The position numbers and the translations under genes were made by a program. A DNA stretch of 64,000 bases from Paramecium pentaurelia (lineage: Eukaryota; Ciliophora; Oligohymenophorea; Peniculida; Parameciidae), in assembly GCA_905183005.1 (NCBI GenBank), contig CAJJDO010000035.1, forward strand, positions 208,338 through 272,337, given 5' to 3'. The notes under the pieces were generated by a model. That model ran no database searches and was not told the DNA's origin. It was given only the letters and a program-made list of their open reading frames with translations. This document shows positions 47,990-58,932 of this stretch, one piece after another (position 1 is the first letter of the stretch; the number at the start of each line of letters is the position of its first letter).

Positions 47990-49610
47990 AATATATTAAT
48001 TAAAATTGTACTCGTTTATAACTATTAACTATCTTATTAAAATCAAATCAAAACAGTATTTCTATTATTTAATTCAATTAATCATAATTCAAATTATATA
48101 CATAAATAATAATTAAATATCTTATTAAAATCAAATCTAAAAAGTATTTCTATTATTTACTTTAATTAATAATAATTCAAATTACATCATTAATTAATAA
48201 TTAAGTAAGTTATTAATAGAAAATTTGTAAGATTTTATTCAATTAATCATAATTAAAATTATATACTTAAATAATAATTAAATATCTTATTAAAATCAAA
48301 TCTAAAAAGTATTTCTATTATTTACTTTAATTAATAATAATTCAAATTACATCATTAATTAATAATTAAGTAAATTATTAATAGAAAATTTGTAAGATTT
48401 TATTCAATTAATCATAATTAAAATTATATACTTAAATTTTAATTTAATATCTTATTAAAATTAAATCAAAAAAGTATTTCTAATATTTAGATAAATTAAT
48501 AATATACTTAAATAATAATTAAATATCTTATAAAATCAAATTAATAAAGCATTTCTAAATTTTAATACAATTAATCATAATTAAAATTATATATTTAAAT
48601 AATAATTAAATATCCTATTAAAATCAAATCAAAAAAGTATTTCTAATATTTAGATAAATTAATAATATACTTAAATAATAATTAAATATCCTATTAAAAT
48701 CAAATCAAAAATTATTTCTAATATTTAATTCAATTAATAATAATTCAAATTATATATTTAAATAATAATTAAATATCTTATTAAAATCAAATCTAAAAAG
48801 TATTTCTAATATTTAATTAAATTAATCATAATTAAAATTATATACTTAAATAATAATTAAATATCTTATTAAAATCAAATCTAAAAAGTATTTCTATTAT
48901 TTACTTCAATTTATAACAATTCAAGCTACATGATTAAATATTAATTAAGTATGTTATTAATATAACATTTATAAGATTTAATTCAATTAATCATAATTCA
49001 AATATTATACTTAAATAATAATTAAATATCTTATTAAAATCAAATCAAAAATCATTTCTAATATTTACTTCAATTTATAATAATTCAAATTACATAATTA
49101 AATAATAATTAAATATCTTATTAAAATCAAATCTAAAAAGTATTTCTTTTATTTACTTCAATTTATAACAATTCAAGTTCCATCATTAAATAATAATTAA
49201 GTATGTTATTAATATAAAATTTGTAAGATTTACTTCAATTAATAATAATTCAAAATTATAAACTTAAATTATAATTAAATATCTTATTAATATCAAATTT
49301 GTAAGATTTTATTCAATTAATAATATATAAGTATGTTATTAATATAAAATTTCTAAGATTTAATTTAATTAATAATAATTCAAATTATAAGCTTAAATAT
49401 TTATTAATGATCCTTTTAAAATCAAATCTTAAAGTATTTCTACTATTTACTTCAATTTATTATCATTCAAATTACATAATTGTACTAATTTATTTAATAA
49501 TAATTAATGATCTTATAAAAATCATATAAAAAAGGTATTTCTAAGATTTTATTCAATTTTTAATCATTCAAAGTATATACTTAAATAATTAATTAAATAT
49601 CATTTGATAT
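47990..49610. repeat. A+T-rich satellite, period about 76-88 bp
   Basis: The phrase aatatcttattaaaatcaaatc followed by a variable word and gtatttct recurs about every 76-88 bases, for example near 48033, 48121, 48286, 48451, 48527, 48614, 48690, 48777 and 48865. Between these lies a second phrase aattaatcataattcaaattatata. Copies differ by substitutions and short deletions, giving roughly 19 degenerate units. No coding frame spans the array. Confidence 0.85.
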
Positions 49611-49639
49611 ATTAATGAGAATAGAATAATAGCACCTAA

Positions 49640-50060
49640 TAAATTAACCTTACCCGCCATTAAATCAATAATCAGACATCGTTCAGATGCTCCGTCCACA
49701 ATTTTAACTATGTTAGACTGCAATGAACACGATTTAAGAGGAAGCAATTCCTTAGATTTTTGGGAAAATGTTTTTTGGTATTTTTCGAAAACCTATTGGG
49801 TACCCTTATTTAACAATTTGTGAAGGTTTATGATGCAAATAGAAACAACCATATTGCTCTTGAGTCACTAGCTTAGACTAATAAGACTCTTCAGGCCAAT
49901 TATGAAAATAAGGAAAAAAATATTTAACGATCAATTTCTGATGATATTTACTCATAAATAGCATCCGAATTAAAGATTACCAAACAAGAACTCTAGGAGT
50001 AATTGCATAAAAACATCAAAGTCACAAATGAGAGAAAAGATTTGAAGATCAGCTAATTTA
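49640..50060 (+). pseudogene. Coding-like fragment, broken, next to the satellite
   Basis: Base composition rises abruptly (cccgccattaaa, gatgctccgtccac). Two open pieces in different registers can be read: one containing MFFGIFRKPIGYPYLTICEG, then one containing NRNNHIALESLAQTNKTLQ and a coiled-coil-like tail ITKQELQEQLHKNIKV. A TGA separates them and there is no start. It looks like a gene remnant or a distal exon pair of a lost gene; no family recognised. Confidence 0.4.
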
Positions 50061-51058
50061 AATTATATATTTTAATAATGATTCCTAATTATATTAAAAT
50101 CAATTATGAATAAATACTCTACAATTTTTTCTATTTTATATTTGCCGTAATTTATACTTTAATAATTAATGATTTTATTAAAATCCAATGTATTTAAATA
50201 CATTATTTATTATTTTATTAAAATCATATGTAAAGTAAATTTTAAATTTTTATTAATTTAAATAAATTAAAATTAAAAATTATGAATTATGAATTTAAAT
50301 AAGATGTTATAAAATATAAATTCTTCAAAATTATTATTTTTATATAACTTATTTTCTTATTAAATCGAAAGTGTTTCAAAAAGATACAAATAATAATGAA
50401 AAATTGTTTGAGAAATCTTACTAAATATTTCTAGATAACATAATAAATTGCTTAAAATCAATATTAAAGTATAGAATTTTCATGAATTGAAAAATCTGCA
50501 CTAATATTTAATAAACAATATTTTAGACGGGAGCGAAAATCAATTACCATATTTTTACATATAATTAAATATTACGTTATATTCTCTTAAAGAGTAAAAA
50601 TCAAACACGATATTAAAGCTTCGACCAAAGTATTAATCGAAGATTAATTGAAGAAAGATTTAACTATGCTCTCTTCATTTTTACCTAACTTCAAAGAAAA
50701 GTGAGATGTATACTTTTGAATAAGTTTAAATTATAATATAAAATTAGAAAAACACCATGATTCTCTAAATAAGATTAGTCAATGAGCTGCTAGATTTTTA
50801 AGTTTAGATTGGTGACGTGAATTGAATAGTTTCTTGATATAAGCATAAACAATAATTCTCAATAAATGAAAAATTATTTTAATATGAAATATAAGTTTTC
50901 TTAATAATATATATTATTATTAGTTATAGTTTAAATTATAAATTATTAAAACAATTTTGGCATAAATTTTAATATCACTAATAAATTTACTTAATTTATA
51001 CTAAGTGACAAAAAACATTAAATAAAAAAGAGTTATATTATTTATTTAAAAATAATAC
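50061..51058. other. Gene-free stretch with a second coding scrap
   Basis: Mostly very A+T-rich. Around 50605-50703 a short plus-strand frame reads IKASTKVLIEDQLKKDLTMLS-like sequence and ends at TGA. It has no start and is probably another relic. Nothing else was found before the stop of the CHAT gene. Confidence 0.4.
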
Positions 51059-53198
51059 TCATTTTTAGGCATTTTCTATTTCAATTAAACTATATAACTG
51101 ATTTAAATCTATCAATTAGATTAATTTATCGGCGGTAAGTGATTTTAAATGATCTTTTTAGACATTATCAACAGTAAAAACAAGTATGAAATGACTCTCA
51201 ATTACATTTTAAATTTATTCGTAAAACATCTTAAATTAATCAGAGGCGTAAATATTGATTATATTTTCAATAAGAAAAATGTACAGATATTGAACTTGAT
51301 TTTTGAGAGTGATGAAATAATCTTTTAATTTGATAAAAAAGTCTTAATTATTAGAATATTAAAAATTTAATTGGTTTGCCACATATTCTATCCAATTATT
51401 TATATTACAATCTTTTAAATTAATTTAAACTTTTTGAATCTGTTTTTTAATTGACATTTATTTCAAATAAACCTAAAAGATATATTTAATATTACTTTAA
51501 AGTAAGAAGATATAGCCTTTAAGGATTATTCTTACAAATCAGTATTTTATAAATTATAAGAATGAACTAAAATAATCTATTTATCAACTTTGATAAAATT
51601 AATATCTGTGTGTTGTTCTTAATTATTTTCAATTTTTTCAGAGAAATTTAAATTATTTGCATTTTCATCAAATAGATGCAATTCAATTTTTTAATCATAA
51701 GTATGCTATTATTTAGCTAAGTTTTAGTTACTGTTTTCAATCGTCTCTAATATGGCATTTAATTAATCGCAACAGCAACCATAAGGCTTATTCTCAATAC
51801 TCTAAAGGTTTGCATACAAAGTATCTTGATCAATCTAAGTTATTTATAATTTTTGAAGTATAGTGTCAATTTGATTAGCATAATTATCACATTAATTTGT
51901 ACATTTATGAATTAACCTTCCTAAACAACTTAATTCACATTATTCTTCATCTACTGTAGTGTGGGGTAGGTAGGATATCAATATGTGCAACCATTTTTAT
52001 TAAACACACGAAAGATGTTAACTATGGGAAACTTCAAATCCTATAGAAGCAGGATCATAAGGACATTTTTCATTGTGTTTGTGGAAGCAACAACAAATAA
52101 ATTTGGAATCATTTTTCCAAAATTTGAGTTTAAGATCTTTTTTTGCCTAATCATAGGCACTTTAAATGGTAAAATCAGCTAAAATTTTTTCATAAAATTT
52201 TCCCCAAAAAATCGGACCTTCAAGATCCACTGAATTGTAAAATTTTTGGAAAACTACAGTTGGGATGGCTTTCGGTATATAATCAGATATATTTTTTGCC
52301 ACAATTGAACTAATGCATATGAGTTTGATTCTTGTCATAGCTTTGTGGTTTTAAATCATATTTTAAATTTCATCGGTTTTTAATTTTGTAGAAATGCCAT
52401 CATCCTAGAATTCTAAATACAAAGAGGCAGATTTTTCATCATAATCTCCGTGTGAAATCACATGTATGATAATTGGATGTAAATTAATTGCCAATTCCAG
52501 ATTGCTTAGGGTAGCATTCAAAACTTAATATCTTATAGGTTTATTAGATTGGGCAATAGCTTCAACAATTTTATCTATTTCTGATTAGTAATCTACAAAT
52601 AAAGACTCTTTTATTCCATTATTAACTCTAATAATTGGATTACTATACAGAATTACAATATCAGCCTTTTCTATTTGCTTTTACGATTTTTAAGTTGAAA
52701 GCTGATTTTATATATCATCTAAAGTATTTTTCATTTCTTAGAACTGTTATGCATATTCCTAAAATTAGTTTTATTATTATTTATTCTGCTCTTAAAATTA
52801 TCTTTTGTCAATTTCAAACATTTCAATTGCCTAATCGATTTCTATTAATTTTGAGTAGCTGAAATTGTAAAAAATGGCTACAATTAAAACTAGTTGTTCA
52901 GGAGATCCTAAAAATTTTTCTGAAAATTAAAATGTATTGTTTTTTATTGTAACTTATTTTTCTTAGATGAATGCTTCATTTTAGAAATCATAAAATTCTA
53001 ATTTAGTAAATAATTTTTACCAAGAATTACTTTAGTTTTATCTTATGCTTAAATTTTATGTTATTTAATAAGAAATCTTAATAATCTTTCTCTTTCAATT
53101 TAACACATAGAGTTGACCTTTTTCAAAGGGAATTAAACTATAAAATCATTTTCTTTATCCGCTTAAACGATAAGGGTAATAAGAATAGGTTCTTTCAT
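51059..53198 (-). CDS. CHAT peptidase - STAND-like protein (NLR-like architecture)
   Basis: 697 aa with two 23-nt introns (52998-53020, 51473-51495). N-terminus (1-115): unknown strands, ending GSPEQLVLIVAIFYNFS. Residues ~115-165: Gln-rich coiled coil. Residues ~165-345: CHAT-type caspase-fold peptidase, with strand ADIVILYSNP, catalytic His242 in IIIHVISHGDYD, Cys287 in KLICISSIVAKNISDYI, then AIPTVVFQKF and GKFYEKILADFTIQSAYDQAK, typical of the CHAT C-terminal half. Residues ~345-460 are Cys/His-rich (FICCCFHKHNEKCPYD, ELSCLGRLIHKCTNQCD). Residues ~530-690 follow a STAND/NB-ARC pattern: IILVHSYNL where a P-loop should be, then ISSYFK, YLYIFLIENI like Walker B and ESHFILVFT like the sensor strand. 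The P-loop GKT is missing. Domain calls are by eye. Confidence 0.72.
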
Positions 53199-53259
53199 AA
53201 TTGATATAAATATATAAATTATATGAAAAAATTAATGTTAATTATAATCTAAATATAAT

Positions 53260-53934
53260 ATGCAAGGTTTTGTAAAAGATGGATAAATTTTGAAATTATG
53301 TTAAAAAAAGCATAATGAGAATAGACGAAACAGTTATGAAACTAAAATGCCACCTTTTTCAGATGATTTTAATAATGTTTGCAGAATTGGACCAAAAATT
53401 TAGAATGGTTCATTAACTTAAAGAATTCATTCTTTAAAGAATCTTTAAAAGAGAACATAGTTTGTAAAATAATTGTTTACATAAGATACTTACACCGCAT
53501 AAAAAAAAAAGAGTATTTGTTCTTCCTTGTCAATTACCAACAATTGGATGTAACGAGAAGAAAACAAGGATTAGTCTTAAATTTCCACCTTAGAGGATAA
53601 AAAAAATCTTTTGAGATTTATATTTAAATATTTCTTATTATAATTTTTTTTAAGAAAAATCTTCAATATGAATATGATTTATTATGCTGTAGATATAAAT
53701 AATAATAATATAACCTTTTGTAGAAAAGGTATTATTAGTTTTAGAATTTATATCAAATTTCAATTATATAGTAATAAACTTTAATAAAATATTGGGATTC
53801 ATCTTATGGTTTATAACTTCAAATAAATGAACTTATCAACCTTATGCGGTTAAGCAAGTACACATTAAAATTAGGTTTAAGGATAACTGAAAGATATGAT
53901 AGAATCCCTACATTCAAACTTAGAATTGTATTGA
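53260..53934 (+). CDS. Tentative hypothetical ORF divergent from the CHAT gene
   Basis: A 224-codon code-6 frame from ATG 53260 (MQGFVKDGQILKLCQKK) to TGA 53932-53934. The first ~115 residues look coding (KMPPFSDDFNNVCRIGPKIQNGSLTQ, charged and Ser/Lys/Gln-rich, like a disordered regulatory N-terminus). The rest is low-complexity Phe/Ile/Asn and may be untranslated or wrongly framed. It starts 61 bp from the CHAT gene start, sharing a bidirectional promoter region. Another open frame with coding-like composition (SKYTLKLGLRITERYD) occurs at 53844-54050 in a different register and may belong to the same gene through an intron I did not find. Confidence 0.4.
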
Positions 53935-54691
53935 ATTTTGATAAAAGCTATCAAGGAATTTCAAGTAAAAAGCTTAGTATTTATTTTGGCAATGCCTCCA
54001 TTCAAGTTCCTGGGCTCAAATCTTTAGTTTCAGATAATGTACATAGTTAAACGAAAATAAAGTTATGCTAGATAAGAAATTACAAAATAGTCTCCATTAA
54101 ATAATTAGGATTTTCTGACTTTTAAACTATCTGATACTTAAATTAATTCTTATTCGGAAGTATAAAACTGAAGAAGTTCAGAGATAATTAATGATCTATC
54201 ATTCTTTCTATTAATAGATCATTTAATCATTGTCTTCTGCCCTAGGATGAATTAAAAATATCGCATATAAATATTCGTAAAAATTATTGAGTAGTTAAAA
54301 GTAATTCTTTAAAATTGAATATATAACATGAATAGGATTCAGAATAGAGTAATATTTCCATTTTTTTAATTTCAAGTGTAAATTCAAAAAATCTAAATGT
54401 CATAATCCTCAAAAAGCAGAATTAAAATTTATATTTAAATATTAATATTGATTAGCTTATTATGATATTATTTTCTTACACTGGAAGAATATTAGTTTAT
54501 AATAAAATTTTTTTATTAATCAAAACATAAATGTTTGATAGACAAAATCATTTATATTAATTACAGAATTATATCTAAAATTTGAATATTCGCATGTTCC
54601 ATGTTTATCTTAAGTACTCATATTAATATTCTCTAAAAAAAGGCATCAATTTGATAATATAATTAAGAAGAGAAATTCTAATACATTCCTA
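53935..54691. other. Intergenic stretch, no clear gene
   Basis: A+T-rich except for the end of the 53844-54050 frame. An inverted word atgatctatca...tgatagatc-type pair lies near 54191-54222 (taatgatctatcattc / ttaatagatcattt), a minor hairpin. No other structure. Confidence 0.4.
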
Positions 54692-55823
54692 ATGTCATAA
54701 TTATTAAAAGTATAAAAGAATCAAATCACTATCCCTAAATTCAACTTCCCAACTATTTTTTAAGTTGTTCTTAAAGATATGCAAGCAGATGAACAAGACT
54801 GTACTTTTACTTAAATAATAGAAGTTGTTTAAAGTAACTGCGAAAATGGTTAGTAGCTTAAAGACAAGAAAATATCATCAGATTTTTATCAATTATTAGA
54901 TTTAAACTAACATCCAAAGTATTATATCAGAATATTTGTATAGTTCTAAATAATATGCTAAATTTTCATAAGAAGGAGTAATTAATATCTTGATTTACTC
55001 AAATATAGATGAAGAATGCAAAGAATTATTAGAAAAGCTCATTATAAAGTTATGCAAAGAAAAGTGTAATATTTTCATAGAAGATCAATTGCTAGATTAA
55101 AATTAACATTTCCTTAATAAATCAAAATTTATACTAAAATTAAACTAATTATACTTTATTTCTTTAATAATTATATTAGGAGGTGATGGAAATATTTTAC
55201 AAATTTTAAAATAACTCTAAACTTAAAAAATCCCACCTATTCTAACATTTCAAGTAAGAGCTAATTCCTTTTTTTGCGAGTTTGAAAAAAATAATATGGA
55301 TAAAATATTAGAAGATCAAATTAATCATTTTCGAATACATCGTAAATTTAATACTAAAAGAAAAATAAGAATTGAAGGAATTTTAAAATAAGGAAATCTA
55401 ATAAAATTTTAATATCATGCTTTAAATGAGTTTGTTATTTCTAGAGAATCGAATACGAATTTTTTATTTATAGAAATATATATCAATAACAACTTATTAA
55501 CAATATCATCAGGAGATGGGATTATTATTTCTACTCCTACAGGATCCACTGCTTATTTTTTATCTGCAGGAGGACCTATCATATAAAGTGATGTTCATTC
55601 AATCTCTATAGTCCCTATTTGTCCATTATCATTATCTTTTAGGCCAATCATATTACCTCCTTGTATAAATATTACAATAAAATTATCAAATATAAGTAGA
55701 TCCAATGGAGTCATTAGTGCTGATGGTTAATAAACATTTGAATTCAGTAAGGATATGATATTTGAGATAAAGAACTCTTCTTATGGAATTGATTGTAAAT
55801 TATCTATTAAATCTAGTAATTGA
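54692..55823 (+). CDS. NADK: NAD kinase
   Basis: Phosphorylates NAD to NADP using ATP; 368 aa with one 25-nt intron (54919-54943). The N-terminal part (VINILIYSNIDEECKELLEKL) is the first Rossmann-like strand and helix. Then come the hallmark ILGGDGNIL with the essential GGDG, the NE motif in ALNEFVISR and the second hallmark SSGDGIIISTPTGSTAYFLSAGGP, followed by PICPLSLSFRPIILP. In the first domain the usual GxxGFL after the GGDG block reads as VRANSFFCEF, so either the loop is divergent or a 27-nt in-frame intron (55254-55280) is retained in this reading. Start by first suitable ATG. Confidence 0.92.
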
Positions 55824-55954
55824 AAAAGACTAAACAAATTATAGAGATTGGATAAATAGTTTAAGAAATAAGTTATTTTGGAATACAATGATTACAGAAT
55901 GAAAATACAAACTGAAGAGAAATTAGTGAAAATTCTCAAATATATATATATTAA

Positions 55955-56947
55955 TCAACTTAACCAGACATGATTTAATACCCATTCGATGGATTTTCTG
56001 TTTTTTTTATCAGTTAATAATCCCTTCATCAGATCTTTAACATCCCCTGATAAATAGTCTGGGAATTATAAAGTAAAGCCCTCCTGAACTTAAAAAGGAG
56101 TTCTTCCTGTGGTTAATTCAAAGGTAAGTACTCCTAAAGACCATAGATCAATAGAATTATCATATTATTATCCAAATACCATTTCAGGTGAAAGATAATC
56201 TATGGTACCACATAATGTATCTCTTTCTTTTTTATCTTATACTGACCAACCAAAATCACTGATTTTAATTTAGCCATTACACCATAAAATATTTTCAGGT
56301 TTTAAATCTCTATGGATGATGGATTATTGTTGCATTTATTAAATTGCACACGCAACTTATTTAATAATATTTGATGCTGCTGGTTCTGAATATCTTCTAT
56401 TATTTTGTTTCATTAATGATTAAAAGAGAGTACCACCAGTAGCATATTCTAATACGAGACAATAATTGTTAGTTGTTTCAAAAAATTCGACTAACTGAAT
56501 AATATTTTGATGTTTCAACATTTATTAAATAGCAACTTCTCTATGTAATTAATGTAGCATTTAATTCTTTTTTAAATATAGTTTATCTATCATCTTGATT
56601 GCATATAATTTTTTAGTTTAATTGAGTAAACATTTATAAACTTTACCAAATTTTCCTGATCCAATCTATTCTAAGACCTAATAATATTCTAGTTTATTTT
56701 TAGGAACACTTGCACTAATGTTTTTATTATGAATATTTAAATTAGGATTTCGAGATATACTAGTAATTTATGTTTTTACTCTTTTTTGCATTTGATTGTT
56801 CGAGTTTGGACTGCAAGCTTTTCTCATTGGTTTATTATTAGAATTTTAAGTAATTTATTTAAGTATTTCTGAAAATTGGTTTGAAGTATTGGAGAAGAAT
56901 TTACTTGGACTTGTTGTTGTGGCGTTTGCAGAATTCTATCGTTTCAT
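55955..56947 (-). CDS. Aurora-like Ser/Thr kinase
   Basis: A single-exon frame, 330 aa. An N-terminal Ser/Asn/Thr-rich basic tail (~85 residues) precedes the kinase domain: IGSGKFGKVYKC, AIKMIDKLY, HREVAIQQMLKHQNII, IIHRDLKPENIL and DFGWSVQ. The Aurora-type activation loop is RDTLCGTIDYLSPEM, and the end is SIEWVLNHVWLS, as in AURK (HPWV). All catalytic residues are present, and the loop Thr equivalent to human Aurora A T288 is kept. The C-lobe is short: only about 30 residues separate GRTPF from the final helices. Auroras control mitosis and, in some protists, cilium disassembly. Its N-terminal half lies in a duplicated segment. Confidence 0.88.
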
Positions 56948-57760
56948 TTTATTATTAAAATTTTATATTAATAATGTTTTGTTGTTTAGGAAGGAAAAAA
57001 CGGGACAATAATGAGATGGAAAAAAAAAATTCAAAAAAAGAAATGGTAGAAAGATTCATATTGCAGAATTGTAAATCTAATGATGAGGTATTATGTCATT
57101 TTGAAAACAAGGATTCTTTTGATGAATCTATTGATAAAAGCAATATGATTATAATTGATTATGATAATAATTAATATGAAAAGAAACCATGGTCAGGAAT
57201 ATAATGGCAAATGATCATATAAACGAAGAATTTGAATCAAATTGAATTGTAAATTTGAGTCACTAATTTGAGAGATGAATTAAAAAGAAATATAAGATTT
57301 GGGATTCTATGTAATTTAAGACCAGCCACTTGGTTTTGGATAACAGACATAAAAAATACACAAATGAAAAAACATACATCAAACATTTATTAAAAATTGA
57401 AGTCTTGCGAGTCTCAATATGATCCATAAATATTTAAGTGTATTAAACAATTAGATAAAAAAGTATTATATTTGATTTAAATTGAAGTACAATGATTTAG
57501 TTTTTGATATATTAAGAGCATATGCTAATTATGATGTTGAGATTGGATTTATAAAAGGAATTGATCAAATTATTGAATATTTAGTATAATAATTGGATCC
57601 AGAATAATATATCAATCTTGATTACTCTTTTAATTAATTTAATAGAATGTGTGATTTTTATGAATAGATGGTATTTTGGATGACTATTCATATATTATTC
57701 CATTTGAATTACAGAAGAATTTTAAAATAAAATGTAAGTTTTATAGAAACAGAAAAATTT
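56590..57760. repeat. Exact 1,171-bp duplication, copy 1
   Basis: Identical to 57762-58932 in every block compared, with one N between the copies. It contains the N-terminal half of the Aurora-like gene and the first part of the TBC gene. Best read as an uncollapsed contig overlap. Confidence 0.9.
56974..57760 (+). pseudogene. Truncated repeat of the TBC-domain gene
   Basis: Same sequence as 58146-58932, including both introns (57249-57272 and 57463-57487), but it stops at the N before the C-terminal exon. It is the 5' part of the TBC gene duplicated by assembly, not a second gene. Confidence 0.85.
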
Positions 57761-57761
57761 N
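57761..57761. other. Assembly gap marker (single N)
   Basis: A lone N lies between two identical 1,171-bp segments, the same signature as at 45964. Confidence 0.9.
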
Positions 57762-58119
57762 TCATCTTGATTGCATATAATTTTTTAGTTTAATTGAGTA
57801 AACATTTATAAACTTTACCAAATTTTCCTGATCCAATCTATTCTAAGACCTAATAATATTCTAGTTTATTTTTAGGAACACTTGCACTAATGTTTTTATT
57901 ATGAATATTTAAATTAGGATTTCGAGATATACTAGTAATTTATGTTTTTACTCTTTTTTGCATTTGATTGTTCGAGTTTGGACTGCAAGCTTTTCTCATT
58001 GGTTTATTATTAGAATTTTAAGTAATTTATTTAAGTATTTCTGAAAATTGGTTTGAAGTATTGGAGAAGAATTTACTTGGACTTGTTGTTGTGGCGTTTG
58101 CAGAATTCTATCGTTTCAT
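57762..58119 (-). pseudogene. Truncated repeat of the Aurora-like kinase N-terminus
   Basis: Carries the start codon at 58119 and the first ~119 codons of the kinase, then stops at the N. Assembly artefact by the same argument as the TBC repeat. Confidence 0.85.
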
Positions 58120-58932
58120 TTTATTATTAAAATTTTATATTAATAATGTTTTGTTGTTTAGGAAGGAAAAAACGGGACAATAATGAGATGGAAAAAAAAA
58201 ATTCAAAAAAAGAAATGGTAGAAAGATTCATATTGCAGAATTGTAAATCTAATGATGAGGTATTATGTCATTTTGAAAACAAGGATTCTTTTGATGAATC
58301 TATTGATAAAAGCAATATGATTATAATTGATTATGATAATAATTAATATGAAAAGAAACCATGGTCAGGAATATAATGGCAAATGATCATATAAACGAAG
58401 AATTTGAATCAAATTGAATTGTAAATTTGAGTCACTAATTTGAGAGATGAATTAAAAAGAAATATAAGATTTGGGATTCTATGTAATTTAAGACCAGCCA
58501 CTTGGTTTTGGATAACAGACATAAAAAATACACAAATGAAAAAACATACATCAAACATTTATTAAAAATTGAAGTCTTGCGAGTCTCAATATGATCCATA
58601 AATATTTAAGTGTATTAAACAATTAGATAAAAAAGTATTATATTTGATTTAAATTGAAGTACAATGATTTAGTTTTTGATATATTAAGAGCATATGCTAA
58701 TTATGATGTTGAGATTGGATTTATAAAAGGAATTGATCAAATTATTGAATATTTAGTATAATAATTGGATCCAGAATAATATATCAATCTTGATTACTCT
58801 TTTAATTAATTTAATAGAATGTGTGATTTTTATGAATAGATGGTATTTTGGATGACTATTCATATATTATTCCATTTGAATTACAGAAGAATTTTAAAAT
58901 AAAATGTAAGTTTTATAGAAACAGAAAAATTT
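57762..58932. repeat. Exact 1,171-bp duplication, copy 2
   Basis: Second copy of 56590-57760. It runs on into unique sequence that completes the TBC gene, while copy 1 runs back into unique sequence that completes the Aurora gene. Collapsing the two copies restores one intact version of each. Confidence 0.9.

Noticed and set aside
47990..49610. Possible CRISPR-like repeat-spacer array
   Set aside because: Eukaryotic context, unequal 76-88 bp units with similar rather than unique interrepeat sequence, no cas genes: a degenerate satellite.
51985..52862. Two plus-strand frames in the 52 kb region
   Set aside because: Antisense to the CHAT-domain gene, whose minus-strand frame is open through two small introns with conserved motifs.
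56974..58346. Tandem duplication of a small gene (MFCCLGRKK start twice)
   Set aside because: The two copies are 100% identical including flanks and separated by one N, so this is an unmerged contig overlap.
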